Positions 1 through 11,660 of a DNA stretch of 64,000 nt are shown piece after piece. Position numbers and translations under genes: made by a program. Source of the stretch: Mesostigma viride (lineage: Eukaryota > Streptophyta > Mesostigmatophyceae > Mesostigmatales > Mesostigmataceae). The notes under the pieces are model-generated. The model saw only the letters and a list, made by a program, of their open reading frames with translations. It did not search any database and was not told the DNA's origin. Positions within the stretch are counted from its first letter, which is position 1, and each line of letters opens with the position of its first letter. The DNA is taken from the NCBI GenBank assembly GCA_009746045.1, contig RPFO01000154.1:4813137-4877136 (forward strand), in the 5' to 3' direction.

Positions 1-66
1 CAGCACAGGATCGATGTGTTGCGTGCACTGGAGCAGCTTCACCTGGGCCCATCCTCTAGGGCATAA
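1..66 (+). pseudogene. C-terminus of Gypsy-H leader ORF (ORF0)
   Basis: The last 22 codons and stop (TAA at 64-66) of the small leader ORF. They match the end of the Gypsy-G ORF at 30516-30869, including the stretch ALEQLHLGP and the final RA before the stop. The rest lies outside the window. The match shows that this ORF and its stop position are shared by two independent copies. Bases 67-253 are the rest of the leader, without other coding signal. Confidence 0.75.
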
Positions 67-253
67 GCACCACTATCACTACTAGATACCAGTATATAGT
101 GATACTGCCTACTAGCTTAGCTACTTTAGTTAGCAGATAATATATAATTACTATTAGAAGCAGTAGTTGTGGCTTCCTCTTCTCTCTCTTGCTTGCCTGT
201 GTTGGGGAGGTACTATGTAAGGTACTGGTGCTGGTACGGTACTCGGGCCCAAA

Positions 254-911
254 ATGCCTAAGAAGCGAGGTGGTGGTAATGCACAGCCCCCGAAGGGCCG
301 TAGAGAGACACAGTCCCCGGAGGACAATAGCAGGGAAGAACAGGAAATAGCTAGCACGTCTAGTCGGAGTTCCAGTGGGTCCCGGAGATCCGAGGCAGCC
401 GCTAGGGTTACCGCACAACGGCAGACGACTCTTGAGTTGCAGCTAGAACAAGCTGCCCTAGGGTTTGATCAGCAACAACAGCCGCCGCAGCGACAGCATT
501 AGCCTCAGCAGTCGCCGCAGCGACAGCATCAGCCTCAGCAGTCGCCGCAGCGACAGCATCAGTTTCAGCAGTCGCCGCAGAGACAGCAGCAGTCGCAGCA
601 GCAGCAGCAGTCGGAGCAACAGCGACAGCCCCAGCAGCAATCGCGGCCACGACCGACTGAGCATCTGGGCGAATGGAACAGGGTACCTCCCACGCAGCGA
701 CCACCATCCGCGGAAGTTGTGCCGGAGGAAGATGAAGATATAGAGGTCGCTGATAGCCCGGTAGCTAGCTCGCCGTTCGCTCCGCCGCCTGAGTTCGTGC
801 AGCCCTCTCAATTGGGGGCATACACGCGTAGCCGCCCGAGCCTGACTCACCCTTGGGCAGGGCGTGGCCGCGGCGGGTCGGGGCCGGGCCCTGGAAGGGA
901 TCCCCGTCTGG
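254..911 (+). pseudogene. gag: Gypsy-H gag, N-terminal fragment
   Basis: Starts MPKK at 254, matching the start of Gypsy-G gag. A Ser/Arg-rich stretch is followed by a Gln-rich tract from a degenerate CAG/CCGCAG repeat at about 465-640. A TAG at 500-502 stands where the surrounding repeat has CAG, so it is a point mutation. The frame reopens after it, with indels, up to GRDPR at about 905, where hAT1 begins. Gag resumes at 41405. The fragment cannot make a protein. Confidence 0.85.
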
Positions 912-1325
912 CAGTGATGCGCCATACGCCGTATTATACGCCGTATTTAGCGTATTATGCGCGATACGCAAGCGTTGCGTACGAAAATGGGGTACTTTTA
1001 TACGCAACGCGTATTTTTGCGCATTTTTGCGTATTTTCGCGTATTTTTGGCGTGTTTTTGGCTTACGTGGTGGGTTTTGGCATCATTTTACAGCCCGCGT
1101 TGCTTGCCTAGACTGCGGCGCGCCGACCTGTAGTAGGAACAAATAATTGTGTGATGAGCTAGCTAGTGTATAATGCACTAAAGCTAAAAGCGCGTTCATT
1201 GTGACTTGTGAAGGCGGGAATGTGAAGGCGGGAAGGCTGAAGATTCATCATCAAGAAGGTGATAAGGTGTGCCAGCAACGTCGTGGTCGTCTGGCACCTA
1301 AATCGTAGCATATCGACATCCAGGC

Positions 1326-1663
1326 ATGGCTGACACGAATGAGTCAATGGAACACGATGATGATGTGCGGCCCGATGAAGAAGAGGCCACATCCGAAACT
1401 GTCTGGACATACATTAGCAAAGAGCGCATCCTCAAGAATGGGCAGCAGACAAATAACTACTACATGGATGATGGAGTACTCCGTTACACGCTGCTGGTCG
1501 AGCAGGCGGAGAAGGAAAGCAATACCAGGAAGAGGAAGGCGACTAGTGACGCCAAGAAGCAGGCTGATGTGCGGGCGGCACTTAAAGACAGGCTTGCAGA
1601 CGTTGTAGAAACCGACGCCTCTAACTGGGTGTCCGCTCATGCCAGCAACACCTCGGGGCGCGC
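1326..1663 (+). pseudogene. hAT1 transposase N-terminal fragment, 5' part
   Basis: An open frame starting MADTNESMEH runs into the Copia-A insertion at 1664. It is acidic, then Lys/Arg-rich, and has a W-x-Y stretch at about residues 27-29 like the start of a BED region, but I do not see the zinc-binding Cys/His set. It continues in frame after the duplicated cgcgc, from 40828. The transposase call rests mainly on the element's ends and on a short motif in the second half. Confidence 0.5.
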
Positions 1664-2249
1664 TGTTATATTATAGGTTTCAGCTCGCAGTCACATGGAA
1701 ATAATTAATGATTGTGTGCCGGTACTTAGCCATTTTGTGGTTCGAGGCGTTCGGGGCGTTCGGCGCATTGGGACTTAGCCGTTTTGAGGTTCGGCTGAAT
1801 TTTGGCTTGTGTGATCCACAACGATTTAAGTTACGCTGTGTGTGTTATGCCTCGTGAGTTACGCCCTAGACTTTGGCTGTGCGGCACTGGTCCGGTACTG
1901 AGGTGCGGACTAGGATTCTGGGTACTGCCGGCTGGCGTGACAAGTGGCGAGATACTGGTGTGTGTCGATTGGTCGGTACTCGGCTGGTGTGTTGTAACGG
2001 AGATGTGTAACGGAGATGCGTTCCCAGGCTTGCGTCGGTGCCTAGCGCCGCAGGCTAGCCTAGCCGCCTGACAGACGATGATGACCCAAAAGCCAGCATT
2101 GTGTTGCGGCGGTCCAACGGTTGTTGCTGCTATGCTGGCAATGGCTATGGTTGCGCTGGTAAATTAAGCTGGGGGCTTGGCTCTGAGTTTGTAACCTAAT
2201 TACCGTAAAATTATCATTTAATAAAATTCGAACTCGATTTGGGTTAACA
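1664..2249 (+). repeat. Copia-A 5' LTR
   Basis: 586 bp, TGTTA...TAACA, directly repeated at 40240-40822. The short open frames inside it are not coding. It should contain the element's promoter and poly(A) signals, but I could not place a TATA box with confidence. Confidence 0.93.
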
Positions 2250-2289
2250 TGTACTAGGTCGGGGTTAATTAATAAGGAAAAACGTAGCA

Positions 2290-3263
2290 ATGTCGGATCA
2301 AGAACAAGAAGAGACGGATTCGCGGAGAAAGCGTACTGGGTGGAAGGATTTAAGAAATGAGAAGAATTTGATAGAGCTGTGCAAAACACGAGTCGCGACA
2401 ATTCCTCTTGATGCGGCAGTGACATTGGTAGAGGATTTCTGTGACAGGTTTGAGGCGTTTGTGGCGGATCATGCAGATAAAACCGAGGATCTGTATGGGC
2501 TATTCCGGGATGCCGGAATGTTTAGAGCCGACAACGCCATGCTAGTAAATTGCCTGCGCTCCTGCCGTGACGAGAAAATCGAGGGCGCTGCAATTGGAGG
2601 TAGGTTGCGTGCAGCACTTCTTGAATCGAAAGCATCTGCCAAGTCTCGTCATGTTGGCATTTATAATTGGGTGCCGAAGCGTCCCTACACACTCGACCTT
2701 CTCGCTTTGAGAAATGCGAGAAACGAGAGTGTAAAGGATGGCATTCCGGTGGTGGAACTGGCGGTGGTGGACCGTTATGTTCGCAATGCCAAGGACCTTA
2801 ATTTCCAGAATGCCATGGCAGCTCTCAAGCGTGAGAAAGCCGAGGATGATCTCAATAAGGCGATTGAGGTTATCACGGGCATTGTCGAGGGTGAGGAGAG
2901 GGACATGGTGGCCCAACTGCGGGCCCAAGGTAAGCTCAATGAGCTGGGTCTGATTTCCCCTGCATTACCGCCTGTCGCTGTGAATTCCACTCCTTCTTCT
3001 GGTGGTGCCCAAGGTGGTGCTGCTAAAGCGCCGGATGGGGGCAAGGTGGCCGCCATTGCGGGCGGTGGTGGCTCTAGCGGCGCGGGGCCCAGCGGGCCTC
3101 GTGGCAATGTGGGCCCGATGCGTAGGGGCAATAAGGGCAGCTTCAGCCGAGCGCAGCGCATGCCTGGGAAGCGATGGCAGCAAGGTAGGCAGCAGCCATA
3201 CCCGCAGCAGCAGCAGCATGCACAACAGCCAGCTGCGTCGCCGTATCAGCAGCAACAGCGCTC

Positions 3264-3325
<62 letters not shown>

Positions 3326-3702
3326 GTGCACAGCCGGCAGTGCATGGGGCATGCTTTGTGTGTGGGAAGTCGGGACACATGGCAGCCAATTGCTATCACA
3401 GGCACAAGGACACCCTCCAGGCACGCAGCAACGCCAACTCGCAAGCACCAGCGGTGTGTCACAGGTGTGGGCAGCAACAGCAGCAGCAGCGTGCACAGCC
3501 GGCAGTGCATGGGGCATGCTTTGTGTGTGGGAAGTCGGGACACATGGCAGCCAATTGCTATCACAGGCACAAGGACACCCTCCAGGCACGCAGCAACGCC
3601 AACTCGCAAGCACCAGCGGTGTGTCACAGGTGTGGGCAGCCAGGACACTTTGCGAGGGACACTCACCTGTGCCCAGCGGCCCAGGGCGGTGGCCGTAGGT
3701 GA
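2290..3702 (+). CDS. gag: Copia-A Gag
   Basis: 470-residue capsid/nucleocapsid precursor starting 40 bases after the 5' LTR. The N-terminal 200 residues look helical and capsid-like. A Gly/Ser/Pro linker and a long Gln tract (about 3180-3325) follow, then CCHC zinc knuckles of the form CFVCGKSGHMAANC. An exact in-frame 165-bp tandem duplication (3310-3474 and 3475-3639) gives two such knuckles and breaks a second knuckle type in the first copy. The frame closes with TGA at 3700-3702, directly followed by CTA, and stays open in the same frame into pol. Confidence 0.85.
3310..3639 (+). repeat. Exact 165-bp in-frame tandem duplication in Copia-A gag
   Basis: Both units start CAACAGCAGCAGCAGCGTGC and end CACAGGTGTGGGCAG, and I see no difference between them. 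The duplication boundary lies in CAG repeats, which suggests slippage or unequal exchange. It doubles the CFVCGKSGHMAANC knuckle. Confidence 0.95.
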
Positions 3703-3705
3703 CTA
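3700..3705 (+). promoter_or_regulatory. Candidate UGA-CUA readthrough site at gag/pol junction of Copia-A
   Basis: TGA CTA separates gag from a pol frame that is in phase and open from 3703. UGA followed by CUA is the best-known leaky stop context in eukaryotes. Canonical Copia elements use one ORF or frameshifting, so readthrough is an inference here. Copia-C has UGA-CUU at the same place. Confidence 0.55.
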
Positions 3706-5833
3706 GGTGAGGTTGGCATGCGGGCTGGTGCAGGGGAGGCCAGCTCGACCCCCCAGGTGTACTCACCCTACCTGGGTGCTCAGGTGGCGGTGCTAGCTGG
3801 CACTAGGGAGAAGGGGGGCCACCTGGAGCATGGGACAGCTGCAGAAGGGGGAAGGGCAGTGTCTCAGGGGATGGGGAATGAGTGGGTTGGAGGCGCTGCA
3901 GGGGGGCACACCGCAGCGGGCGGGCCGCCGGTAGGTGGTACCTCACCAGACCCTAGTTCAGCACATGTGAATGGTGCGGCGTGCGGTGAGGCAGCCGGGT
4001 CGCTCAGTGTACTTAACATGGCCACACGGTTACACAAAGCACTAGGGCATGGGCATGCGGGTGAGGAGTGGGCAGCCATGCTAGGGTTCACAGACTTAGT
4101 GGATATGTGCAAACAGGTGTGGTTAATAAGGTGTCGCAAATGTCAGGAGCGGGCACCCAAACCGCACAAGTTCCATGCACGTAGGCCAGAGTTTGAGCGA
4201 GGTGTGGTGCAGTGTGATGTATTCATGTAGGACGACAGAGACTACGTGCTTGCAGTGGGTAGGTTCTCCAGGTACAAGGTCATGGTGCCACTTGAGCGCA
4301 AGCTGAAGGAGCACTTGTGTGATGCATTGCGTCTCATCAGGTCCAAGTTTGGTGTGGCATCTGTGTTGGAGTGCGATCAGCAGTTTGAGTCCTGTGTGGG
4401 TGAGCCGGGTGTGGGGAAGATAGAACTTGCTGGGGTAGCTGACCACGAGCACCAGGGTCTTGTCGAGCGCCACATACAGACATCGAAGCAGGTGATGGCA
4501 TGCATGGAGAAGATGAGAACAGGCTCGTATCGGGAGAGGCTGGTGATCTGCAATGAGATAGAGCAATGTCTCAACAACCGTGTAATGGTCAAGGTGTTGG
4601 GTGGGCAGGTGGCAGTCACGCCTAAGGGAGTGGAGATGGGCTTGTTGTCACCTGAGGCTGTGGAAGAGTACAGGGATTATTTGAGCGATCGTTACGTGCG
4701 CATGGTAAAGATGGACCTGCGACGTGGACAGGTTTATGTGCCGTGCGTGAACGCCAGGGTCTGGGCCTACGCGGAGGGCGGTCATGGAAAACGGGGCCTA
4801 TGGAGAGGTCCCGGTGTGGTCAAGGAGATCGATCCTGATCACATGCTTGCTTCGGTAGCGCTAGAGGACAGTTGCTACGACAAGCTGCTAGCGTGGAAAC
4901 ACCTGCGCCCCTACTATGACGGGCTGGGGCCGCCAGACCCACCCGCTGAGGAAGGTCTTAGGGACCCCAGTGTGCAGGCTGGGGGTGAGGCGGGGGATCC
5001 CGGGGCTGCAGGGGGGTTGAGGGAGGGGGGTGGGCCTGATCAACCTACTCGCTCCCTTTCGCCGGAAGCTGGGTTGCCACCTTCCAAGGGCGGTCCCGCT
5101 AGCGTGGGGTCGGGCGGTTCGGGGGTTGCCCCAGCCGTTGACGACCAGGAGAAGCAGCGCGCCGCGGTACTAGCCCGCCTAGTGGAGCGCCTGCAGGAAG
5201 CTCGACGCGCTGCCACGGTGGGCGAGCAGCGGCAGTTGGGGGGCAACATCTCGCGGGCCGGCAAGGAGCGGGTGGCCGAAGGTGGGATGGTACCACGGTC
5301 CGGTGAGGCGGGTGAGCCAGCCGAAGGTGGGGTTGCACGGGCCGGCAATGCTGGGGCATTGACCGCAGGTGCGGGGCAGCAGGCTGGTGGCGTTGGCGGG
5401 TTGGCCGACGCGGGGCCTATATTGCCGAGTGAGGGCGATAGCCCCATGGACGACAGCGAGGCTGTCGAGGAGAGAGGTGAGCCAGGTGAGCTGGTGGCTG
5501 CGGTCTCTAAGCTTGCCAACTGGTATTCGGACGGGCTGGGTAGTTGTCGATTGGAAGTGGACACTGACGCGGTGGTGTGCTTGCTGGGTGAGGGAGTAGC
5601 CAGGCATCTGCCGTGCACTGCGTCCAGGTGGAGGTATGTGGAGGACTTCTCCGGGTTAGTGAGGATGCCGGTGCAGGGTGAGGTAATGCTGACGATCTTG
5701 GGGAGAGAGACGCCGTTTTGCGTGCTCGAGGGGTATGATGGACCCGCCATTTTGGGACTTCCTTTCCTGGACCATCCTGATGTGCGGATTCAGAGCTCAT
5801 TGCTAACCCGAGTAGGTCACGGGTCGATAGAGC
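3703..5833 (+). pseudogene. pol: Copia-A pol, first part: integrase and retropepsin-like domain
   Basis: In frame with gag after the UGA. A spacer without protease motif is followed by the His/Cys finger (LHKALGHGH ... CRKCQ, 4030-4150), then the integrase core with Asp in QCDVFM, Asp in ECDQQF and Glu in GLVERH. A TAG at 4228-4230 interrupts the core and looks like a mutation. An SH3-like integrase tail (about 4730-4920) and a Pro/Gly/Ala-rich linker come next. The retropepsin-like domain lies at about 5550-5800: DTDA, DFSG and AILGLPFL. Copia-B1 interrupts at 5834. The frame continues from 37990. Confidence 0.85.
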
Positions 5834-6178
5834 AGTTGAGTAACTCTAGAGCCCTAGGATCTGGCTCTGAGTTCCCCATGTCCGTCCGCACGCCTTCCGC
5901 TAGCGTCCGCTCAGCCGCCGGCTATAATCCGGCGGTCCGATGCGGGCGACCGGTCTAAGGGCGGCGCCTAGGGCCGGCGCCACCTAGGCCCCAGTCCGGG
6001 GCCTTATCCGGGTCAGTACGGACGGCTAGCTTGTCCCACGGTTACGGCTAACCGGATAGGGTTTGCTGGCTAAGACATAAACCAGTGGTGGGCCAGCTCC
6101 GACAGTAGTTCTCTGTGTTCACCTTATCCCAAGCTCAACGTGACCGACCGCCATAGCTGAGCCGGTCGGGCTTTAACT
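5834..6178 (+). repeat. Copia-B1 5' LTR
   Basis: 345 bp with AGTT...AACT ends. It contains a 7-bp stem CCGCCGG/CCGGCGG whose loop is CTATAAT (about 5917-5940), a possible TATA element, and GC-rich inverted repeats around GGCGCCTAGGGCCGGCGCC. The next bases, TGTATTCATAAA (6179-6190), hold the primer-binding-site position. Confidence 0.93.
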
Positions 6179-6197
6179 TGTATTCATAAAAATCCCG

Positions 6198-7947
6198 ATG
6201 GCTTCCGGTACACGGAGCCGCACGGGCGAACACACAGATACGCCAAGTGGCGAGGCCGCAGGGTCCGTCCTGCCACGCTTTAGTGCGGACGAGGCCACGA
6301 GGTTGATGCAAACCCTCGTGGCGCAACCTGAACTGGCCAAGCAGTTCAAGCATCTCATGCTGGCTGCTGACGATGCACTAAATCGCGGCCCTCTCAAGCA
6401 AACGGAGGTGCCCGCTGATCTACCGGCCGACTATACGGCGGACGACGCAGCAGATTTTCTAGCTGCTCTCAAGCGTCTGCGCGATGGACGCGCAGACAAA
6501 GATTCGGAGCTGATTGGCAAGTTCCGTGCAGTATTCTGCAGTACAACAAAGCACCCAAACATTGCCAATCTAGTTCGCATTGCGGACGACAACAAACAAA
6601 CCTGGGAAGTTTTTTACAACGGTCTAGATGCCCACTTGTCGCGGTCTAAGGAAGAGGCCGACGAGCAAGCCTTCAACGACTTCGAGGGCTATGCAGTTAA
6701 TAAGGCAAATTTGCCCGGGGCTGCACGTGATTTCCAGGTCTTCGTGCACAAGCACAAGCTGCTTGATACTCTCAAGCCCATTTTCCTGTGCAATCGATTT
6801 CTCAAGAAATGCGACCTCTCGTCGGATGTGCATCTGACCATAGCGACGGAACTCAAAAAGAAGAGTGCCGTCAGTTTCGACGAGGGCATGCTGTATTTGA
6901 TCTCATGCTTCAAGAGTGCGCAGTCCAAGCCGGCTGCCTCGGCTGCTCTGCCATCCCTGCGCAAGGTGGATACCGGCGCGTCTTCTTCTTCAGGCGCAGA
7001 GGCTCCCATTACGCGGTCGGAGCTTACGGCCATCCTGAAAAAGGTCGTCGGCCACGGCAACAACGGGGGCCAGCGAGGGCGCAAGCGCGGGCATGGTGGC
7101 GACGCCAAGCAGGGTGATCATCCCCCGGCCAAGCGGCAGCAGGGGGCGTCTACTGACCGCAAGCAACGCTGTGAGCGCTGCTTCGGACGTCGCCATGTCC
7201 GGGATGACTGCCGAGTTCGCCCGGACCTGGAGCTCGAGGACAACCTTTGCCGCAAGTGCCACGACGTTCTGCGTGGTCACAGCGTGGAGGCGTGCAAGGC
7301 CAAGCGCATCGTCGTCCACGGCACACGCGAGGAGTGGGCAGAGCGACGGGCAGCACGAAAGTCAGGTGAGAGCACGCTCGATACCCCTTCTTTTGCTCAA
7401 TGCGTCACGCTGAACCGGGCCGTCGTAGAGCCTGACGTCGTTCCTAAAAGCAACGTGACTGCATCCTCTGTCTCCTTCCGTGATGTGCTCACGCAATCCG
7501 TTGATGCTGCTCTGGCTCTGTCGCGCCAGGATCACGTGCTTCCTGAGCACGGGTCTACAATGCGTGACCTAAGCAATGTGGTGTCTTCTAGGTCGGGTGT
7601 GTACAACGCCGAGCGACCAAGCACTACTGCAGCACCCCAGCTAGATACTGGGGCGGTTGGGCCTATGAGGAATGTTGTGGCAGTGCAAGAGAATGCTGGG
7701 CGGGCAGATGTTCTCGGTACACACCACCCTAGTGTGGATCTTCACATTGGCAAGGTGCTCACACGGGCGGCCTTTCGTGCAGCTTCTGAAGCTGCCCAGT
7801 TAGCCAATGTCACTACCCCAGTAGTCACCCCACCTGTTGAGAACCCTGACAATGCCACTGCACCTCAGGCTGTCACCCTGAAACTGTTAGCATACCAGAT
7901 GCACCGTGCATACGGGCATGAGGCCCAAGCCGAGGTAGAGGGGGCAC
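6198..7947 (+). pseudogene. gag: Copia-B1 Gag and start of pre-integrase region
   Basis: Starts MASGTRSRT 19 bases after the LTR. A capsid-like helical region covers residues 25-250, a basic Gly/Lys-rich linker follows, then CCHC-type knuckles (CERCFGRRHVRDDC, and CRKCHDVLRGHSVEAC). Gag and pol appear to be one frame in this family, because the reading continues into LLAYQMHRAYGHEAQ, the His part of the integrase zinc finger. Copia-B2 cuts it at 7948. The continuation starts at 14107. Confidence 0.88.
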
Positions 7948-8292
7948 AGTTGAGTAACTCTAGAGCCCTAGGATCTGGCTCTAAGTTCCCCATGTCCGTC
8001 CGCACGCCTTCCGCTAGCTTCCGCTAAGCCGCCGGCTATAATCCGGCGGTCCGATGTGGTCGACCGGTCTAAGGGCGGCGCCTAGGGCCGGCGCCACCTA
8101 GGCCCCAGTCCGGGGCCTTATCCGGGTCAGTACGGACGGCTAGCTTGTCCCACGGTTACGGCTAACCGGATAGGGTTTGCTGGCTAAGACATAAACCAGT
8201 GGTGGGCCAGCTCCGACAGCAGTTCTCTGTGTTCACCTTATCCCAAGCTCAACGTGACCGACCGCCATAGCTGAGCCGGTCGGGCTTTAACT
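7948..8292 (+). repeat. Copia-B2 5' LTR
   Basis: 345 bp, AGTTGAG...TTTAACT, followed by TGTATTCATAAA as in B1. Confidence 0.93.
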
Positions 8293-8311
8293 TGTATTCA
8301 TAAAAATCCCG

Positions 8312-10342
8312 ATGGCTTCCGGTACACGGAGCCGCACGGGCGAACACACAGATACGCCAAGTGGCGAGGCCGCAGGGTCCGTCCTGCCACGCTTTAGTGC
8401 GGACGAGGCCACGAGGTTGATGCAAACCCTCGTGGCGCAACCGGAACTGGCCAAGCAGTTCAAGCATCTCATGCTGGCTGCTGACGATGCACTAAATCGC
8501 GGCCCTCTCAAGCAAACGGAGGTGCCCGCAGATCTACCGGCCGACTATACGGCGGACGACGCAGCAGATTTTCTAGCTGCTCTCAAGCGTCTGCGCGATG
8601 GACGCGCAGACAAAGATTCGGAGCTGATTGGCAAGTTCCGTGCAGTATTCTGCAGTACAACAAAGCACCCAAACATTGCCAATCTAGTTCGCATTGCGGA
8701 CGACAACAAACAAACCTGGGAAGTTTTTTACAACGGTCTAGATGCCCACTTGTCGCGGTCTAAGGAAGAGGCCGACGAGCAAGCCTTCAACGACTTCGAG
8801 GGCTATGCAGTTAATAAGGCAAATTTGCCCGGGGCTGCACGTGATTTCCAGGTCTTCGTGCACAAGCACAAGCTGCTAGATACTCTCAAGCCCATTTTCC
8901 TGTGCAATCGATTTCTCAAGAAATGCGACCTGTCGTCGGATGTGCATCTGACCATAGCGACGGAACTCAAAAAGAAGAGTGCCGTCAGTTTCGACGAGGG
9001 CATGCTGTATTTGATTTCATGCTTCAAGAGTGCGCAGTCCAAGCCGGCTGCCTCGGCTGCTCTGCCATCCCTGCGCAAGGTGGATGCCGGCGCGTCTTCT
9101 TCTTCAGGCGCAGAGGCTCCCATTACGCGGTCGGAGCTTACGGCCATCCTGAAAAAGGTCGTCGGCCACGGCAACAACGGGGGCCAGCGAGGGCGCAAGC
9201 GCGGGCATGGTGGCGACGCCAAGCAGGGTGATAATCCCCCGGCCAAGCGGCAGCAGGGGGCGTCTACTGACCGCAAGCAACGCTGTGAGCGCTGCTTCGG
9301 ACGTCGCCATGTCCGGGATGACTGCCGAGTTCGCCCGGACCTGGAGCTCGAGGACAACCTTTGCCGCAAGTGCCACGACGTTCTGCGTGGTCACAGCGTG
9401 GAGGCGTGCAAGGCCAAGCGCATCGTCGTCCACGGCACACGCGAGGAGTGGGCAGAGCGACGGGCAGCACGAAAGTCAGGTGAGAGCACGCTCGATACCC
9501 CTTCTTTTGCTCAATGCGTCACGCTGAACCGGGCCGTCGTAGAGCCTGACGTCGTTCCTAAAAGCAACGTGACTGCATCCTCTGTCTCATTCCGTGATGT
9601 GCTCACGCAATCCGTTGATGCTGCTCTGGCTCTGTCGCGCCAGGATCACGTGCTTCCTGAGCACGGGTCTACAATGCGTGACCTAAGCAATGTGGTGTCT
9701 TCTAGGTCGGGTGTGTACAACGCCGAGCGACCAAGCACTACTGCAGCACCCCAGCTAGATACTGGGGCGGTTGGGCCTATGAGGAATGTTGTGACAGTGC
9801 AAGAGAATGCTGGGCGGGCAGATGTTCTCGGTACACACCACCCTAGTGTGGATCTTCACATTGGCAAGGTGCTCACACGGGCGGCCTTTCGTGCAGCCTC
9901 TGAAGCTGCCCAGTTAGCCAATGTCACTACCCCAGTAGTCACCCCACCTGTTGAGAATCCTGACAATGCCACTGCACCTCAGGCTGTCACCCTGAAACTG
10001 TTAGCATACCAGATGCACCGTGCATACGGGCATGAGGCCCAAGCCGAGGTAGAGGGGGCACACATGTTGGGGGCACCTTTATACAACGAGCTGAAGAATG
10101 TGCGTGCTCAGTGTCCTGCCTGCATCAAGATCAGGAAGAAGTCGCGTAGGCGGCATGCCAAGACTCCACCCTTGGAGCGAGGGTACCTTGTGGGGGATGT
10201 CATGCACATGGAAGGGGGGGACACCTATTTCATAGTCAAGGATAGGTTCAGCAAGGCCACCTACATTGAGCCGCTGCCCCACATGTTGAGGCTGACCTGC
10301 ACAGGGCTATCAAGATCAGCCTGGCTTTCTTTCATCCCGTAG
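8312..10342 (+). pseudogene. gag: Copia-B2 Gag fused to integrase start
   Basis: One 676-codon frame running from gag through the knuckles into the integrase finger (MHRAYGHEA ... CPACIKI) and the first catalytic Asp (GDVMHMEGGDTYFIV). It shows that gag and pol are translationally fused in this family. A one-base deletion in the CACATG-TTGAGG region at about 10284 (B1 has CACATGTATGAGG at 14327) throws it out of frame and ends it early at 10342. Confidence 0.88.
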
Positions 10343-11660
10343 TGGAGCTCATGCTAGACCAGCAGTTCCGCTGTGTGCAAGGTTTGCCGGGGATGGAGGC
10401 CGTGGTCATCGTGGGGCGTGAGGATCACGGCAATATGGGCATGATAGATCGCACTGTAAGCTATGTCAAGACTGTGGCAGCCAAGCGACAGGATAACCCA
10501 CATGGCAAATCCTACGCGGTCAAGACGGCGTGGTGCAAGGAGCTCATGCATGTGTGCAACCATAGGCACGTGCTTGATGTCAAGGGCTTTGGGCTAGTCA
10601 CGCCTCGGGGGCTGTCAGCGGGCACCTACTCACCCGAGGTAGTAGAGGCATACCAACAGCATCTACAGGATACCGCCGCCAAGCTGCGGCTCAAGGATGC
10701 CACGCTGCCTGATTTGTCTAGCGCTTTTGAGGTCGGGCAGTTGGTCATGTTCCACAAGGAGAGCTCGCCCAGCGGCAAACGGGGCACCATGCAGGGGCCT
10801 GGGGCCATCACAAAGTTAGACTGGCCGCTGCGGGTCATAGACATAGAGTGGAATGATCGGGTGTATAGGGTACCATGGGCATCGGTGGCAGGCTATAAGC
10901 AAGGGGATAGCATGGAGAGTGAGCTGGCAGCCAACAGGGCACTGGGGTGGGTAGTGAAGGATAATGCGCCTGTCGTAGCATCTGAGGTGGTACCCCACGG
11001 GTCGCTCCCAGGGGCAGACACAGCTACACCCCCCCCTCCCCTGGGCCCCAATATGACCCCGTGGATGGGTGGGATGAGGATGGGGTGGGTTTGACGGGAC
11101 CTAGTGCACGTAGTGACTCACCTCCTGTGCTAGCCACGGATAATGTGGGAGGCCCGCCTAGCGTGGCCTCGCCGGAGGGTCAGGGTCCTGCCCATGCGCC
11201 TCGCCCACCTAGGGACCTGGCTTCAACGGTCACGGCCTTGTGGCGTGCTCAGGCGCTTAAAGCGAAAGCTGCATCAGGGGTGGCTCAGGTCAAAACTCTC
11301 TCACAGGGGGTCAGGCCGGTTAAGTCAGCCTTGTTTCCTACGTGTAGACCGTGGCAGCTGGTGGCTGTGGACACGCAAGCATCCGTGTCTATTATCTCTC
11401 GTCGGGCAGCCACCCTGTATCCAGTGCTAGAGTCGCCGTACAAATCGGTGACCGACTTTGCAGGCACTTCGGCATATCAAGTTACCGGGATGGTGGTGCT
11501 GCCGGTGTTGGGCATTGACACGCCGTTTCACGTCGTGGATGGCTACGAGGATGTGGCCTTGCTGGGCGAACCTTTCGTATCATACCCGGGGTTCTCAGTG
11601 TCCGCTGACTTGCTGTCAGTCGCGGGGGTGGGCAGCATCCCGCTTCGCGAGTACCACGCT
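10343..11660 (+). pseudogene. pol: Copia-B2 integrase core, integrase tail and retropepsin-like domain
   Basis: Continues the integrase core: Asp in MLDQQF, and HGNMGMIDRT where Copia-A and -C have a Glu (VER), so the third catalytic acid is Asp in both B copies. The SH3-like tail is VGQLVMFHKE ... GKRGTMQGPG. A one-base loss in a C run (8 C here, 9 C in B1 at 15075) shifts the frame near 11035. The retropepsin-like domain lies at about 11365-11620 with DTQASVS, TDFAG and VALLGEPF. Confidence 0.83.

Noticed and set aside
1802-2071. 89-codon frame in the Copia-A LTR, repeated at 40379-40648
   Set aside because: LTR sequence with non-ATG start and no conserved domain.
2965-3766. Leu-rich and Ala-rich frames opposite Copia-A gag
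   Set aside because: They are produced by the CAG repeat read on the other strand or in other frames.
4228-4230. TAG in Copia-A integrase as a second programmed stop
   Set aside because: It falls inside the catalytic core just after the first Asp, where Copia-B and -C have no stop. It is most simply a mutation.
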